In this document: positions 25,034 through 37,980 of the stretch, piece by piece | How the letters are laid out: the number at the start of each line of letters is the position of its first letter | How positions within the stretch are numbered: the stretch's first letter is position 1 | DNA from: Anseranas semipalmata | Taxonomy: Eukaryota; Chordata; Aves; Anseriformes; Anseranatidae | Length of the DNA stretch: 64,000 nucleotides | NCBI GenBank assembly: GCA_013399115.1 | Contig: VXAA01003855.1 | Span: 80,844 to 144,843 of the forward strand | Direction of reading: 5' to 3' | The notes under the pieces: model-generated | What the model saw: only the letters and a program-made list of their open reading frames with translations | Database searches by the model: none | What the model was told of the DNA's origin: nothing | Program-made: the position numbers and the translations under genes

Positions 25034-25699
25034 CACGAGAAAGACAGATTTTTCAGCCGTTTCTTTCCCTGGAAGGCAATTATCCAAGTGAGGTGTCTCA
25101 CTAAAATCACTTTAACTGCTTGTGTAAGTAAAAGCTCAGAAGAATGAGAGTTAAATGGTGCAAACCTTAATGTCTTGTTTATTACCTCAATGTCATATTT
25201 ACTTAAACTGATGCACTTAAGTGTTCATCTTCCTTTCCACTATTTATATGGGTTACATTGCAATTCTAACTTTATTTCAATTTTGTCACTAGAAGTATGA
25301 ATCTCAATTATATTTTTGTTTAGGTTTGCTTTTAGTTTGAACAAATTTCAGTTGTTTCATTTATACAAATGCAATCAGGAGGCTTTCATTTAAAAGTAGA
25401 AAGATAACCCACAGCCATTTTGACTGAATTTGAAAGAAACCTATGCAGAGAAAGCAGAATTCTTTTTGCAGTAACACTGCAATTTTCTTTTGTAACATTG
25501 TGCAAATAAGAATGGAGTTACCTAAATGTACTGGCTGTTTACAAGAAATAAAAATGAATCTAAAATGTATAACTGAATGAATATTGGGATTAATGACAGA
25601 TAAGGCTTTCCTAGGGTTCTCTGACACATGGAGAAGTGTCTGAGACATGACGAAGTGGAGAGAGAAGGAAAAATAAGAGAAAAAAAATATATATGCAAA

Positions 25700-25910
25700 G
25701 CCACTTGGGTAGAGTTATGCAAATGACCTTATCAGGGTAACCAAAAGGCTTCTCCATTGTGCCTGCCAATTAGGAAGCAGCAGCTATGGACAAACTCAAC
25801 TCCCTCTTCCTGAGGAGATGCAGCTTTAGCCTGCAATGTTGGCAACCGCACCGTGAAAGGAGATTAATAATTGTCTCCTCTTTTATATCTTTTTAAGAGG
25901 TTGGCAGAGA
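25700..25910. promoter_or_regulatory. Candidate intronic enhancer with octamer and GATA sites
   Basis: It contains an exact octamer ATGCAAAT (25717-25724), then CTTATCAG (25728-25735, a GATA site), then CCATTGTG and GCCAATTAG within 60 bp. The whole segment looks complex and unlike repeat DNA. ETV6 acts in blood-cell development, where POU and GATA factors are active, so an enhancer is plausible. This is motif inference only. Confidence 0.3.
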
Positions 25911-28900
25911 AGCTAAATGAATCCTGGACAGGGCAAGCACCCTGATGGTATCCCATTACCATTTTTTTCAATTTCATATTATTCTAGCAACCCAAAAGAG
26001 CAAAGGAACCACTAGGCTTTGACAGGGGTACAGAAATAGTCCCGGATTTCTTTGAAGACTTCACAGGAATTTCTGTACTAATGTCCCTCCATCCTGACTC
26101 CCACTCTGAAGACAGAAGGGAAGAAGAAACACTTCCTGCTGTGCAGCCCAACTCAGCCTGCCTGATCCAGGTGTGCTGCTCTCTTTTTGTCTTATCCTTT
26201 ATGATTAAATCCACTCTCACTGTTGGTCAAGCTGAATGGAAGCAAAGGAAAGCACCATCTAATCTTATGCAGTGTTTTCCAAATAGCAGCGTCTGTCAAG
26301 ATTTATGAAGTGTTTTGGTAATTAAAACAAAAGAAAGACATTAAGTTCAAAATCAGTAACATGACCTTCTGATGTTCTGGGAAGCTTTTCTCTCCCTTCT
26401 GGTGCCTGGCGTACTACTTAGCACTGTAGCTAAATAGTCAAAATTACCACTGATTTCCACAGGAGATGCAGACATGGTTTTCAGGACTGAAGGCCAATGT
26501 TTTCAAAACCTTGAGGAGGTATTAACTGATCAGTCATTTAACATTCAGCTGAGTGGAATAAGATCGTGGTCAATATGACATGTTCATGAGGATTTTTCGT
26601 AGTTAAGGTTTGGCTGTGTCGGAATTGTCCGGAGGCAGCCTGAGGGTTTGGTCAGCTGAAGTGTTATATTCTGTATGGGGTGTACACCCTGAGGGTGCAT
26701 CCAGTCTGTTAATGCTGGTTTGCTCCAGTCACTGCTTCCCAGGTATAAAAGATAACTGCGTGAGTACATTATTTAAGCAAAAGGGTAAAGGCTGAAAAAC
26801 CAGTGTGATCTTTCTGCACCTTAAAGCAGGACAGCGTGCAGGAATGGGAACCCAAACATTTTGTTTTTCTCTCCTTGTTGCCACAGTGAGAGAGAGAACA
26901 GTAGGGTCCTGGGTGGGAGAACAGGGTGCAGTGGAAGCCAGTGGAGTCGGCAGCCGTGTGTGTGCATCGGGGCTGCTGGGCTGGAGCTCTGAGAAAGCTT
27001 CCCACTGAGCTGGTGGGGAGCTGTGGAGAGGCATTCGTCAAGAAAGTACCTAACAAAAGCTGTGAGCCTAGAAGGTCTGTCTTGTTGCAAAAGGTTGTGC
27101 AAAAAAAAAAAAACCAACTCAGACCTTACAGAACTGTCAGAGAACTGATAAAGAGAAAAGTAGAAAGTTCGGTGTTGAGGAGCTGTGCTCCCTCTGTCCC
27201 AGTCAGGGTCAGTGCTGCATCTGCTTCTGTTATAGGCAGAGTATGGGGTGTGTGTTTACATATGTATCTTTGGCAAAAACAAAAACAACAAGAAAGGAAC
27301 TGGCTCAGAAATGCTGCTACTTTGTGTGCAACTTTGGGCTGAGTTCCCTACTCATTTGCCCTCAACAGCAAAAGTCCCTTCTCTGGACAAAAAACTGGAG
27401 AGACAGCAGTATGCCCAGACACACAGAAAAATGTCAGTGTGCACTATCTTGGACTCTTTGGCTTTACTAATGCATGTCCAGACTCATTCTTCTAGGTTCC
27501 TTCTTTGTTATTAAGTTTTCAAAATCATTTTTTCTTCAAAGCTAGTTCCTATGTGGAGTTTTTAATACCCCTTACTGAGAACAACCTGTTTCCCAGTATC
27601 ATTTCTCTATGTTAGCAATTGTTGTAATTGCTACAGGGATGCTTTTTAGTAACAGAGGGGAGGCAGTGAAGTGACACTTGTTACGTACGCCAGCCCTTCT
27701 CTTACACACAGAGGCTCACTTATATTTCTGGAAGAGAATGGGAAAACAGAATAATAGTGCTGTGATTTTTTATTTTTTTTTTGTTCAACACAGGCTGCTC
27801 ACTCCTTGTTTTCTTTCTGATAACACCAAGGTATTTACGTGCAAACAAAAGACTCCTCTTGCCGAATCAGCCTCCTCCTCCTCCTACCTGATTCCGTCAG
27901 CAGAGTTGCAAAAGCATGACTGTGACAGCACTAAATGAATAAGGGTGAGGTTGGGCTGACAAAAGAAAGCTCCTCTTCACGCAGTGTGCACACCTCAGAG
28001 GTAGTGGGGGGAAGAGGAAATCTAGAAAAAGTTTAAAATGAGGCATCAACAAAACATGCTGTTAAAAAGTAATCATCCTTTCTTTTGAGAATTAATCTTA
28101 AAGTTAAGTTGTGTTTCAGGACCTAGAAATTAAAAAATTTGGTCAGACTAGGGAAGAGACAATATTGGACAGGACCAGCCTAAGAGTTGCCCATTCCAGC
28201 TGCTTCAGAGGAAGGTATAACAAAAAAAATCTATAATTTTCTGTGGAATAAACCAGCCCACAAAGAAGTCTTTTTCTGAATTTCCATTGTTTGGTTGTCC
28301 AAACACCTGAATAACAAGGGTGTAAATCTTTTCAAAAACTGCATTCATGTCCTCAGAAGCTCTGTGTGGTGTCAAACACGGGGGACTGTGTTTTCATGAA
28401 CATACAGTATTTGAGTCCATATGCTCTATGTTTATTATCTGCCAGAGTGGTGTGAGACATCTAGAGTCTGCAGATTTTTTCAGGGCTTCACGGGAAAATT
28501 TTTGGCACTTTGCATTCCCTAATGTCATTTTGTGTGAAATTGCTGAAGGAGACTTAACCCTGCCCCCCCTCAAATTGTCAATGTGCCCATGTCTGCATTT
28601 CTGTACCATGCTGTCAATGCTAAGCCAGTTGACCCCAGTCATGTGAAAAAATAAAAATCACATTAATGAGCAAAGCTTTTCACAGAAGTAGTTTTCCACT
28701 TCTAGGTTGTAAAGGAGGAGGGAAAGACCTGGAACATCAGCTTGCTTTGCACTGATAACGTGTATCTATTAGCTTAGTAATTAACGTAATCTAGAAATTG
28801 TAAAAACAGACATGAAGAGAAGAGTTAGGGCAACCTGAAAAGTTAGGTTAGAAGGTATCCTTTCTTCAAAACATAGTTAACTATCCTTCCCTAATGTGCA

Positions 28901-31900
28901 TGTTCACTTCCTACCCTCTTCTCAGGTCTTTCTACTCCTTCCGCTCCCTGCCTTCTCCCTCTCATACAAATGCACACTTTGATTCACAGCCTGAGAAGCT
29001 TATAAGCATTTGAAATCTGGATCTGACTCCTGTGCTCTGGTTATCGAGAAACTTCCCCTCCTCTGATGTAATACTGAAGAGCATTTCCAAAAATTGGTCT
29101 TGCTGGTATGGTTGGCAAAAGCAGCTTTCATGGGTACTTGAGACACAGTCTGCTAAAGCAGAGAAAGGAGATCCAAGCAGGCGTTTCTTAGTAGGACAGA
29201 AGATACTGCATCAGGGATGGCCAAGTTCAAACAAGTCCAGACACATGATCAGTAGGTCCAAACAGTGGATTTTTTAAAAGATGTTCCCTCTTGTGCAAGT
29301 TGGTTGTGAATCAGTCTTCCCAGGAGAGCAGAAACTTGAGATGATTTGGAAGTTATGATACTAAAGAATGAAGCTAAACTGGTTTGGACTTTGTAAACCA
29401 GGCAAGTCTTGAAGGATTGGAAGAATAGAAGAGAAATTGCTACGTTATAGTGAGACACCTCTGTTGCATTCCTGACTCCAGTGTGATTGTGAATGTCTGA
29501 GTTTTTGTGAATAGAAGTTGTGTGTGAACAGATATACCTACAAATATGGATTTCTGCATCAGATAAGATATGTAATTTGACAAGTGTCCATCATAGAGCT
29601 GATTGAAATTTGCGAAAATAATGGGAAGCACTACTGTGAAAATTTTAATTAGACAAGCTGATGAAAGAGTATTTCAACTACATTTTCACAATATCCACTT
29701 AGTAAAGAGTGCATGGGGATTCCAGTAGTTTCAGTTGGTTCCCTGGGGGGACCAGCATTGTCTGCACACCCTCGTATTGTTCGCTTTGCTTGTACATTCG
29801 ATCCCTTTCCTATCCTGTCTATTTATATTGTTATGTTCTCCAGGCAGTGATTCCTCCTTTTTTAATGTTTTATACTAGCAGGCACAACTGCAAGCAATGT
29901 GAAGAAGTTATCAGATGTTACTAAATATTTGTGACAGGTGATATCATTTGATTCTTTCACAGTACTTAAACTAAGAAAGATAATCATGCTATCCCCCACC
30001 CTTTCAAAAGAGGCGTCACTGTTAGCGGGACTGAGAAGGGTAACTTTCTCTCCCCTCCCATCTAGTTGATCTGACCACAGCTGGATCCCTCATTTGTGCC
30101 CAGGGACATTTGCCCTCATGGTGGAGACTCTGGGATGCCCAGCTGCTGCACATAATGCCCCTCTCAAGAGACAGAGGTCCCCTTTCCCCTGACACATCTG
30201 CAGTAGGTTGCTGGAGATAGCAAGCACAGGGATGGCCATTCCACGTGGGAAGAGAAGGGTGGAAAGAAGGACAGCACAAGATAGCTTCACTGATGTTGAA
30301 GTCAGGCGTCTATACCAGCACAATGGATTTACAGAGTATTAGGAATTGTGAATTGGTGGCGGTGTTAGTTACCCATTATTACTAGGTATGCAATCTTAAG
30401 AAACCCAAAAAGCAGGATGAGACAGAACCTCCTTGTGAATTATCTCATCCATTTGTTTTCATTCAAAGCTTGATCCTCTACTGGAAGTGCGTAGGTAAAT
30501 TATTTGCATCTATTGACATTGCAATATTTTTTCCAGTCCTGAAAGCAAGCCTTTCTCAGTGACATCATCAAGATTAAACTCAAATAATACAGTGAGCCCG
30601 TGCATTTTTCAGTGACATGACGTGTTCTTTAGCAATACTAGTTGAAGCATTTCCTCCCTTCTCTGTCACCACATCCAGCTATTATCCTTTTCTAATTTGT
30701 CAACCCCTTGCTGGTTGTGTTGACCTGTTAGTGTAGTCTTGACTGTTAGTGCAATTGTGCTCTTAATCAGCCCAGAAAGCTGATCCAGCAGAATCCAGTG
30801 TATGTATATTCTTAAATACACCTTATGTCTCTCATCAAGACCACAGCATAACCCCCCTACCAATTTCACTGGCACATCAGAGGAAGTGGCCAAGGAACAA
30901 CACCAAGTCAGCATTGCCACTGAGTACTGAGCAGTAGCCTGAAAGTAGCTTGTTTGAAGGACAGTGTAGTGAGTGCTGACATCCCAGCAGCAAGATAGAA
31001 ATCATCATCTTTGTTCTGGCTCCTTCATACCAGACAGAGTAACAGAAAGGGGTTCTGATATCCCCAGTTCAGGAGTGGGGATATTTCCCGCAAGCACAGG
31101 ACTCAAACAAGACACCTTTGAAGCTGGAGGGGTGAAACTGAAGCACATATTTCTGAGATCTCTGGCTGTCACGGAGAGGTAGACATAGCTGCAGTCAGGG
31201 TTGAGTCTTTCACACCTAGATGTGCCAAAGAACTTGCCACAGCCATAGTATTACAGACCTCAGCATGAACTAGCTGCCATGGTGTCAGGTAAGCTGTGCT
31301 GAACATGCAGCAGATGCTCAAGCCCTTGTTGTGATTGGCACCTTGGGGAGCTCGTTCAGAGGGCACGCCAGGGATGACTGCAGGTGGTGCAGCCATGCCT
31401 CTGGCTGCAGCACACACATATCTCTGAGACAAACAGCACAGCGGCCTGGCTTCGATCTGACAAGCTGACAAATGAGATCTTGCCTGCCATCCCAGTTAAT
31501 AAAGTTTATTGATTTCTGATTGCTTGGACAATGTTTCCAAGTGGCCCAAATAGAAGTAATGTCTCAACTTCATTAGACTTCCACAGAAATAATAGGGGGA
31601 AGCCAGTTTTTTGGGAGGGCTAATATGAGAAGTTAGAGAGTGTGCTGACTAACTTCAGAGCAAGCAGGAGTTAAACCCTGGAGAGGAAGCAATTCTCAAG
31701 CTACAGCAAAGATAATCATGATAATTTATCATCTGATAATCAAAGAGCACACACTTAATTTGTTCTCATTATCAATGTATTTCAAGCACAAGTACCTTAG
31801 TACATGAAGCCTTTCTGTGCACAGGTTATACTGGAAGGGTAGAGATAAAGGGCCCCATGCAAATGCTATGCAGTTACTTCTCCTGTATGGGAAATGTGTT

Positions 31901-33363
31901 GTAGTGCAGTTTGGAGTCCATCTCAGTGGCCTCCTCATCCCCCTGGTGTGGAAGAGGACTCGCAGAATCTACAGCTGTTGTTTGAAGCACCTGACCTTCC
32001 TCTAGGACAGCAATGTCTTCTTGGAGAAATGACTGACAGTTCGTAAGAGCTGCAGGGATTTGGTTCATTAAGGAACCATCAAGAAGTGAAGCTAAATCTG
32101 GATGTTTTTAACCATGTCAGAACTCTGGTTTGCAGCATCTTGGGAACAGAAAATGTCTGCAGCACACTAAGAGTGGGCTTTTACCTGCAAAGCCCAAGAT
32201 ATAGTTCAAAACTGAGTACATAAAGCATGCAGTCTCTGGAGCTGTAATTTGCACCATTTCCCCCAGTTATTTAATATTTAATGTCATCTGAAGGCAGGTC
32301 TTTCCATAAAGCACAGAAGAACTAATATACTGGTGGATTGAAACAGGCTTTTATAGCCCTCCTGGATTAGGAGTCTGAAGGAGAATGCCTGCATGGACAG
32401 AGACAGAGGTCCAAAAGTGAAATCAGTTGAAGTAAATGTATGACATGCTCTTACCACATGCTGGTGGTAAAATTTTCTCTACACTGGTTTGCTCAATGGT
32501 TACAAGCAAAGTAAGCCATGGGTCTGGCTGCACTGCCAAAATCTGCTTTTCCAGCGGCAGCACAAATGCAGCTGCAGCTTGCAAGGCTTGGAGCCCCAGT
32601 GCTGAGGAAGCCAACATGTGACATCTTGCTGTCACAGCGTAGACTGTTCTGTAGTGGAGCTGGCCTCACGTTCCCTGGAAACAGCCTGGAAAACATGCTC
32701 TTTATATGCTCCCCCCCTCCCCAGCTCTCACAATCATATTTGAGTTAGGAAACAAAGTCCCAGCCAAAATTCCTCAAGGGAAAGGGACCCAGCTTCATCA
32801 GGATGTGAGCCTCTGAGAACAAAATCTCCTTGTGAGAAGAAAGCAGCTTCTTAGTACGGGAGGATTACAATGTCTTGCTATGTTGGTGGTGCTTTTCTGG
32901 CATGTGAAACTGAGATTTCAAAACTTTCCACTTGATTCAGCTGTGCAAAAAGGACTTCCTGACCTCTCTTCTGAAATGGTAGAATCACCTATAAGTTTGC
33001 AGCCACTGGAAGATCAAGGTGACCTAGCCAATATTAGGTTGAGCTGATAAATTGCTGAAAGAACCATCTTAATTTTAGCAGCTGCATTGATTGTAACGAG
33101 CAACTATTTCTTCAGTTTTTCATATCTTTCTGGAGTGCTGATGGGATACACAAAATCAGGGCTTTCAGTTCCATCAGCAGCAATACTACTGCATACTCTA
33201 AGCGTGGTAATAGTCCTAGCACCCCTCTCCACTGTACAGCAATTAGGCAGCAGGCAAAAGGCTTAAGTAAAACCATATGTAGGTCAAGACTAGCAAGATC
33301 TATTTATTTCTAATTACTGACAAATCTTCAACACCCCACCCAGCGATCAAGGCTATATTGTGT

Positions 33364-33386
33364 TAATAATAATAATAAAAAAAAAA
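33364..33386 (+). repeat. AAT microsatellite ending in an A-run
   Basis: About five TAA units are followed by A10. An unresolved N lies just after it at 33395. Confidence 0.9.
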
Positions 33387-34229
33387 CATTGTAGNAGTTA
33401 AAATTACCATTTCCAGGACACCCTGAATAAGTGCCACAAGAAGTAGGAAGGAAATGCAGCTGTTAACTAAGGGTGTAAAGATACTCTGCATTTGTCCAGT
33501 TGTAAAGAGGAGCGAAATATAGTTCCTGGATTCAATTCGTACTATAACAGATCTGGTGTATGGGCAGGTGTCCAATGATTTTGTACCTCACATCTATAAA
33601 AGATATAACAATCTAATCTGTCTGCATTTGAAAGGCACTGTGTAATGTGAAGATGCAAGTATTACTAATAGTAGTAATTCATGGATACAGCAGTGACTGT
33701 ATTCAGTATAGGAAAACCATAAAGAATGTTTTTTAGGTCTGAATTTTGACCTAGATTAAGATGAATTGTTTTGAAACAATAAAGATTTGCTGAGAAATAA
33801 ATTAAAATTTTTATAATCTCCTTGATTTCTGCCTGCAAAACCACTTGCTTCTTGCAGCGTGGTCTTTTTAGCTAGCGAACCCAAGTCATTGTCAGGGCTC
33901 AGCTAGTTTTGTTTAGAATATAGTTTTTGCACATACAAGGAAAAAAAGCAACAGAAGACATTTCTTTCAGCTCCTTTTGGAAGGGAGCAGTAGGAAAGCA
34001 ATGTCTGCTCTATGGAAAACAGCCAAAAATTGGTTGAGAAGGAGTCAGGACTGGATTAAGACTATAACTGGGATCAGATCCAAACCAACGTTTCCCTATT
34101 CCCCATCCCCCTGCCAGCTGTTTCTGTTGCACGAGCTGCTCTGGTAGGAATCCCATGGTCACCTGCCCTCTCTGGCTGTGGTCATGACAAGAGCTAAGAG
34201 AGGGGTCAGCTTGGAGCCAGGCAAGTTCT

Positions 34230-34320
34230 TTGCTGCGTGTGGTAACTGCGGTAGCGGCTGCAGTCAGCCGAACAGCGTTGTGCTGTCGGCAGCTCACTGA
34301 CTCACTGTCACGCTCTGGCC
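34230..34320. promoter_or_regulatory. CpG-dense patch
   Basis: Seven to eight CpG occur in about 85 bp (GCTGCGTGTGG, ACTGCGGTAGCGGCTGCAG, CAGCCGAACAGCG, GTCGGCAG). More CpG continue to about 34440. The 152-codon minus-strand open frame across it (34010-34468) probably reflects this base composition and not a gene. It is a candidate regulatory element. Confidence 0.35.
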
Positions 34321-37205
34321 TTCCCTGAATGTGGTGCCCAGATGCAAAAAGCCAGCCTTCATCCTCCCCTGGAAGGAGTGCTCTTGCTGGGCTTCTAAGA
34401 AGGTTTTTGCAAACAACGCGAAGGGAAGCTGGAGCCGTTCTGCACAGTTCTTGAAAACTCTTGGACATGGCTCATGGAATGAGTGCCTAGAAAACAGGCT
34501 GGTCTTTTCATCACCTCTGTGGTTGCTTGCTTCTTTGGCTGGTAGCTTTTCCCTTCCAGAACTTAGAACAGTGGCCTCTTCAGCACACATACCAGCACCA
34601 TTTATCTAGACCGATTTGCCTTAGGAAAGAGGACTTTGTCCTGCATGAATTCTCCAGTCAAGCTGCAAACTTGCCTGTCAGCAGCAGGTAGACTGCTCCT
34701 GCATCATAACATTTTCTGTGGCTGGTCCCATATAGGGGCAGCTCACAGAGGAAACAGGGCTAAATCCTAAGGTCTGCTTTTTCTGCAAGCAAACTCCAGA
34801 TGATGCAGGTGGAAACAGAAAGGAGTGGGGTGGCCACTGTGGGTCGAATACTGATCTCAGTTCCAAGAAGTGCAGCACAACTGGCCATGTTAAATGACTG
34901 GGGCTGTGCTTGAAGCTTTTTTCTGACATCAGTTACAACTCTAAGGACTTCAGGAATTGGTCTGCATTGTTCAGGGACTTTTCTGGCTGTTGTTGGGTCA
35001 GGGGCTCTTAGACATAGCTGAGTAATTTTGCATAGGAGAGTTACTTCATTTACTAACCTGTATCTGCAAAGAAAAGATTTGGCTGTAAAGTGAGAAAGAA
35101 TATGTTCTTCAGCTTAAATTCTGTGGATTGTGGCCTTTCCTCTCTCCTTTTGCACTTAAACCAACTTCAGATTTTGTGGGGTTTTTGTGCCGGTGACTTC
35201 ATCTGCCATCATTAATCAGCAAGCTATCTCAACCCAGCAAGCTAATTTAGAGTCCTGCTTGTGCATTTGATCAGCAAATGCAAACTGTGTGTAATGTCAG
35301 CAGGTCAGAGAGGTGATGGAACATGGGATTTTCACTTCAGTTCCAGAAAGGGCCATAGTTGCTTCCAGGAAGCTGAGCTTGGCACTGGGTGTGGGGAATT
35401 GAAAAGATTTATTTCCCTGTATGAGAGCTCAGCGCTTGATCATTCTAATCAAGCATTTTCCAATCAATATGTTTCTTACAGGCTTTCCAAAGGCTGCATT
35501 AGAAAAGCAATTTTATTTATTTTATGACCCTGGAGCCCTGAGGGATTAGGGTGTGTCAACTTTGCAAGTCTCTGTACAGACAGTGAGAAAAGAAAGGCTG
35601 GGTCACAGGGCGCAACGCTAGCAAAATCAGCATGGCAGAAATCTGTCCCAGTGCTTCACTAGGCTTGTTTCTGTAGCATGTCTGCATACACAGGGGCCCC
35701 AAAGCAGACAGTCTGCACAAAGCATTGCCTCTACTTGTGCTCCATCTCCAATACCCTGTTCAACAGGACAGCAGGAGACATGAGCCTATTCCTTTTATTT
35801 CAGATTACTACTGAAAAAACTGTTTCACCCTCTGTTCCCAGCAGTGTGGGAAGCTTCCCAAAGCCTTGTCATTCTGATTACAGGCAGTTTTATATCTTTT
35901 TAAAGGACATGCAAGACCCACCGGGTCTCTTTTCCTGCTCATCACACGACTCCTCTGTTCCCTATCCAACCTCTTTTTTCCTAAACAAGGCCTATAAAGG
36001 CGCATTTTCGTCTGCTGCCATCCATTTCCCTTGTACCAGTTTGTACTCACCTCCCAAATAATTCTCCCTGAGGATTAGCCAGGATTAACCTTTCCCTGCT
36101 TTTCTACCTGTGCTTATCTCTTGGTCTGCAAACTACAGAGCCATCTTTCTATTGTAGGGTGAAGCAGTCTCTGTGGGCCAGCAGTGACAACTGGCTGCTG
36201 CCTCTCCACTGCATCTTCCACATGTGTGCCAGCTCAAGGGCACTTATTTAGGCTCCCATCTGCACAGGGATAGCTAAGCATGCCCCAGATGTCTTGTTGC
36301 CCATTCCCCAGCTCTGAGGAATTAGGAAGACTTTCCCAAGAAAGTCCATAGGTAGTCCTAAAGGGCAGCTGAGCTCCTTGTGCGTGGGAGCCTGACAGCA
36401 CTGGTAGCGAAGGGGAAGGCACTTGCAGTAGAAGATCAAGCAGAGACAGCATAAAATTGCCCTCTCAGGAGGACCGCAGCACCCAACTTGTGCTTTAACT
36501 TGAAACCCCCTCTAGCCTAATCGGCTCTCAGCTGTTGAGCTCACTGCTGCAGCCCGCCTCGGGGAGCAGCACCTCACAGTTTGTGCCGTCAGGTTCAGAG
36601 CAGGGCCCCTGGCTTACATCAGCCATCAGTGCCTCTGAGCACTAGGGGAACCAGACAGCAGCCAGGACAGACTGCAGGAGTATCGAGCAGGAGTCACTCA
36701 AAGCTGCTCTGCAGCACTTTGCACTTTCAGCGCACTTCAGATGTTAACTGGCCAAGCCCCATGACACCTCTGTGCATTTTGGTAGTCTAGCTTTTCAAAC
36801 AGAGAAAGAAGACAGAAGGAGAGGACCTTTAAAAAGTCTTTTTCACAAAGCCTGGGAGAATGATCTGAATCTAATCATATGTCCTTCTTCCAGACCATGT
36901 CGCCTTTACACAGAAATGAAGAGAAAAACACAACCTTATGCCCCTGTCTTTTTTCACATGCGCCAGTGTACGCAGAACAACATGTTATGCTTTATGGGTA
37001 TCATGGCAGAATTTATTTAATTAATAACAAAAAAGAGAGCTTCAGTTCCAAAAGAGCTAGTTGGTAGCTGACATTCAAGTCTTCTGAGTGTTTCCAGCAT
37101 CGTTTTCCCACTAAAGGCTGAAGTGCTGTCCTGTAGTTGGAGCCAGCCTGCCTGATGCTGCCAGAGTGATGATGCATCTGTCCCTGGGTGTTTAGAAACC
37201 AGCTG

Positions 37206-37481
37206 CCGATTTGCATGCGCTGGCCGCTTTGCTGTTTGCCCAACTGCGCTAAGTAGCTTTCGGCGTGCGAGCGAGAACAATTCTATCTGCCCTCCAGAAA
37301 GCAGGGATAAAGGAGAGGTCTGTCTTTACCCCCTTCTCGCCTCCTCATCCTGCTTGCCAGGCAGCCAGGCGTATGGATGGAGGGCCGAAGTGGAACAAAA
37401 AGTTACACGAAACTTACTGCGAATGCTGTTTCCGTCGTGCAGGCTGTAGCGTGGCTGTGTCCTCATATCGAAACTAAAACG
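37206..37481 (+). promoter_or_regulatory. CpG-retaining block, candidate internal ETV6 promoter
   Basis: I count 18 CpG in about 275 bp, close to the number expected from base composition. It contains an exact octamer, ATTTGCAT (37209-37216), and the cluster TTTCGGCGTGCGAGCGAGAA. CpG remain fairly frequent for about 700 bp more. It lies 4.6 kb upstream of exon 3 on the gene's strand. From memory, human ETV6 has an alternative first exon (1B) in the intron before exon 3, so this is a reasonable candidate for the equivalent promoter. No TATA box or certain splice donor is assigned. Confidence 0.4.
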
Positions 37482-37956
37482 TAACAGCAGCTCTCAGTTG
37501 TACTGTACATCACATTTTGCACTGGATTTGCGTCTTCAGATTGTTCCAAAATGAGTCAAGGTGAAAACAGCTTACAGTACGTTATGCTTCACGTTTTAGA
37601 TGTATCTGCTACGTGTATCATACATAGCAACTCATACCGTAAAGTACATACCTTCTCATCCAAAGGAAGGGAGATGCTAAACATGACTGCATCGGAAGAT
37701 TCAAGGTTGGCTACATCTTTTTTAAAAAACAAAGTCGTAACCCCACCAGGAGTTTGTGGTCTGATGCAAATATTGCTGGCTGACACTGTGCAGTTTTGTG
37801 TGCAGAAGGCTGGGCTAGGTGGTGAGAGCACTCTGCTTTCCAGCCTCAAAGCCTGACCATGCTTAAGTTTCCTGAGGGGCTCACTGTAAAAACAGGAGTG
37901 AAGCCTTTAGAGACCATCAACTTAAACTCCCCTTCGGCACACCGATACATTCTGCT

Positions 37957-37980
37957 GTGCGTGTGTGCGTGCGTGCCTGC
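37957..37980 (+). repeat. Short GTGC/GT repeat
   Basis: It consists of alternating GTGC, GTGT and GCGT units, an alternating purine-pyrimidine stretch. Confidence 0.7.

Larger units (their letters stand above)
17571..37205 (+). other. ETV6 intron upstream of exon 3, central block
   Basis: No exon is supported in this block. It contains the twin palindrome/ETS-site modules (18353 and 20019), a purine-rich stretch (about 19105-19275), a CCAG-rich palindromic patch (21790-21812), an AT-rich stretch (about 23800-24330), an A22 tract at 25012, a candidate conserved element with an octamer and a GATA site (about 25700-25910), an AAT repeat beside an unresolved N at 33395, and a CpG-dense patch at 34230-34320. 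Chance open frames reach 138 codons on + (26926-27342) and 152 codons on - (34010-34468). None has a recognisable domain, a plausible gene structure or a partner exon. Confidence 0.65.

Noticed and set aside
34010..34468. 152-codon open frame on the minus strand as a gene
   Set aside because: No recognisable domain, no start context or partner exons, and it coincides with a CpG-rich patch whose composition lowers stop frequency.
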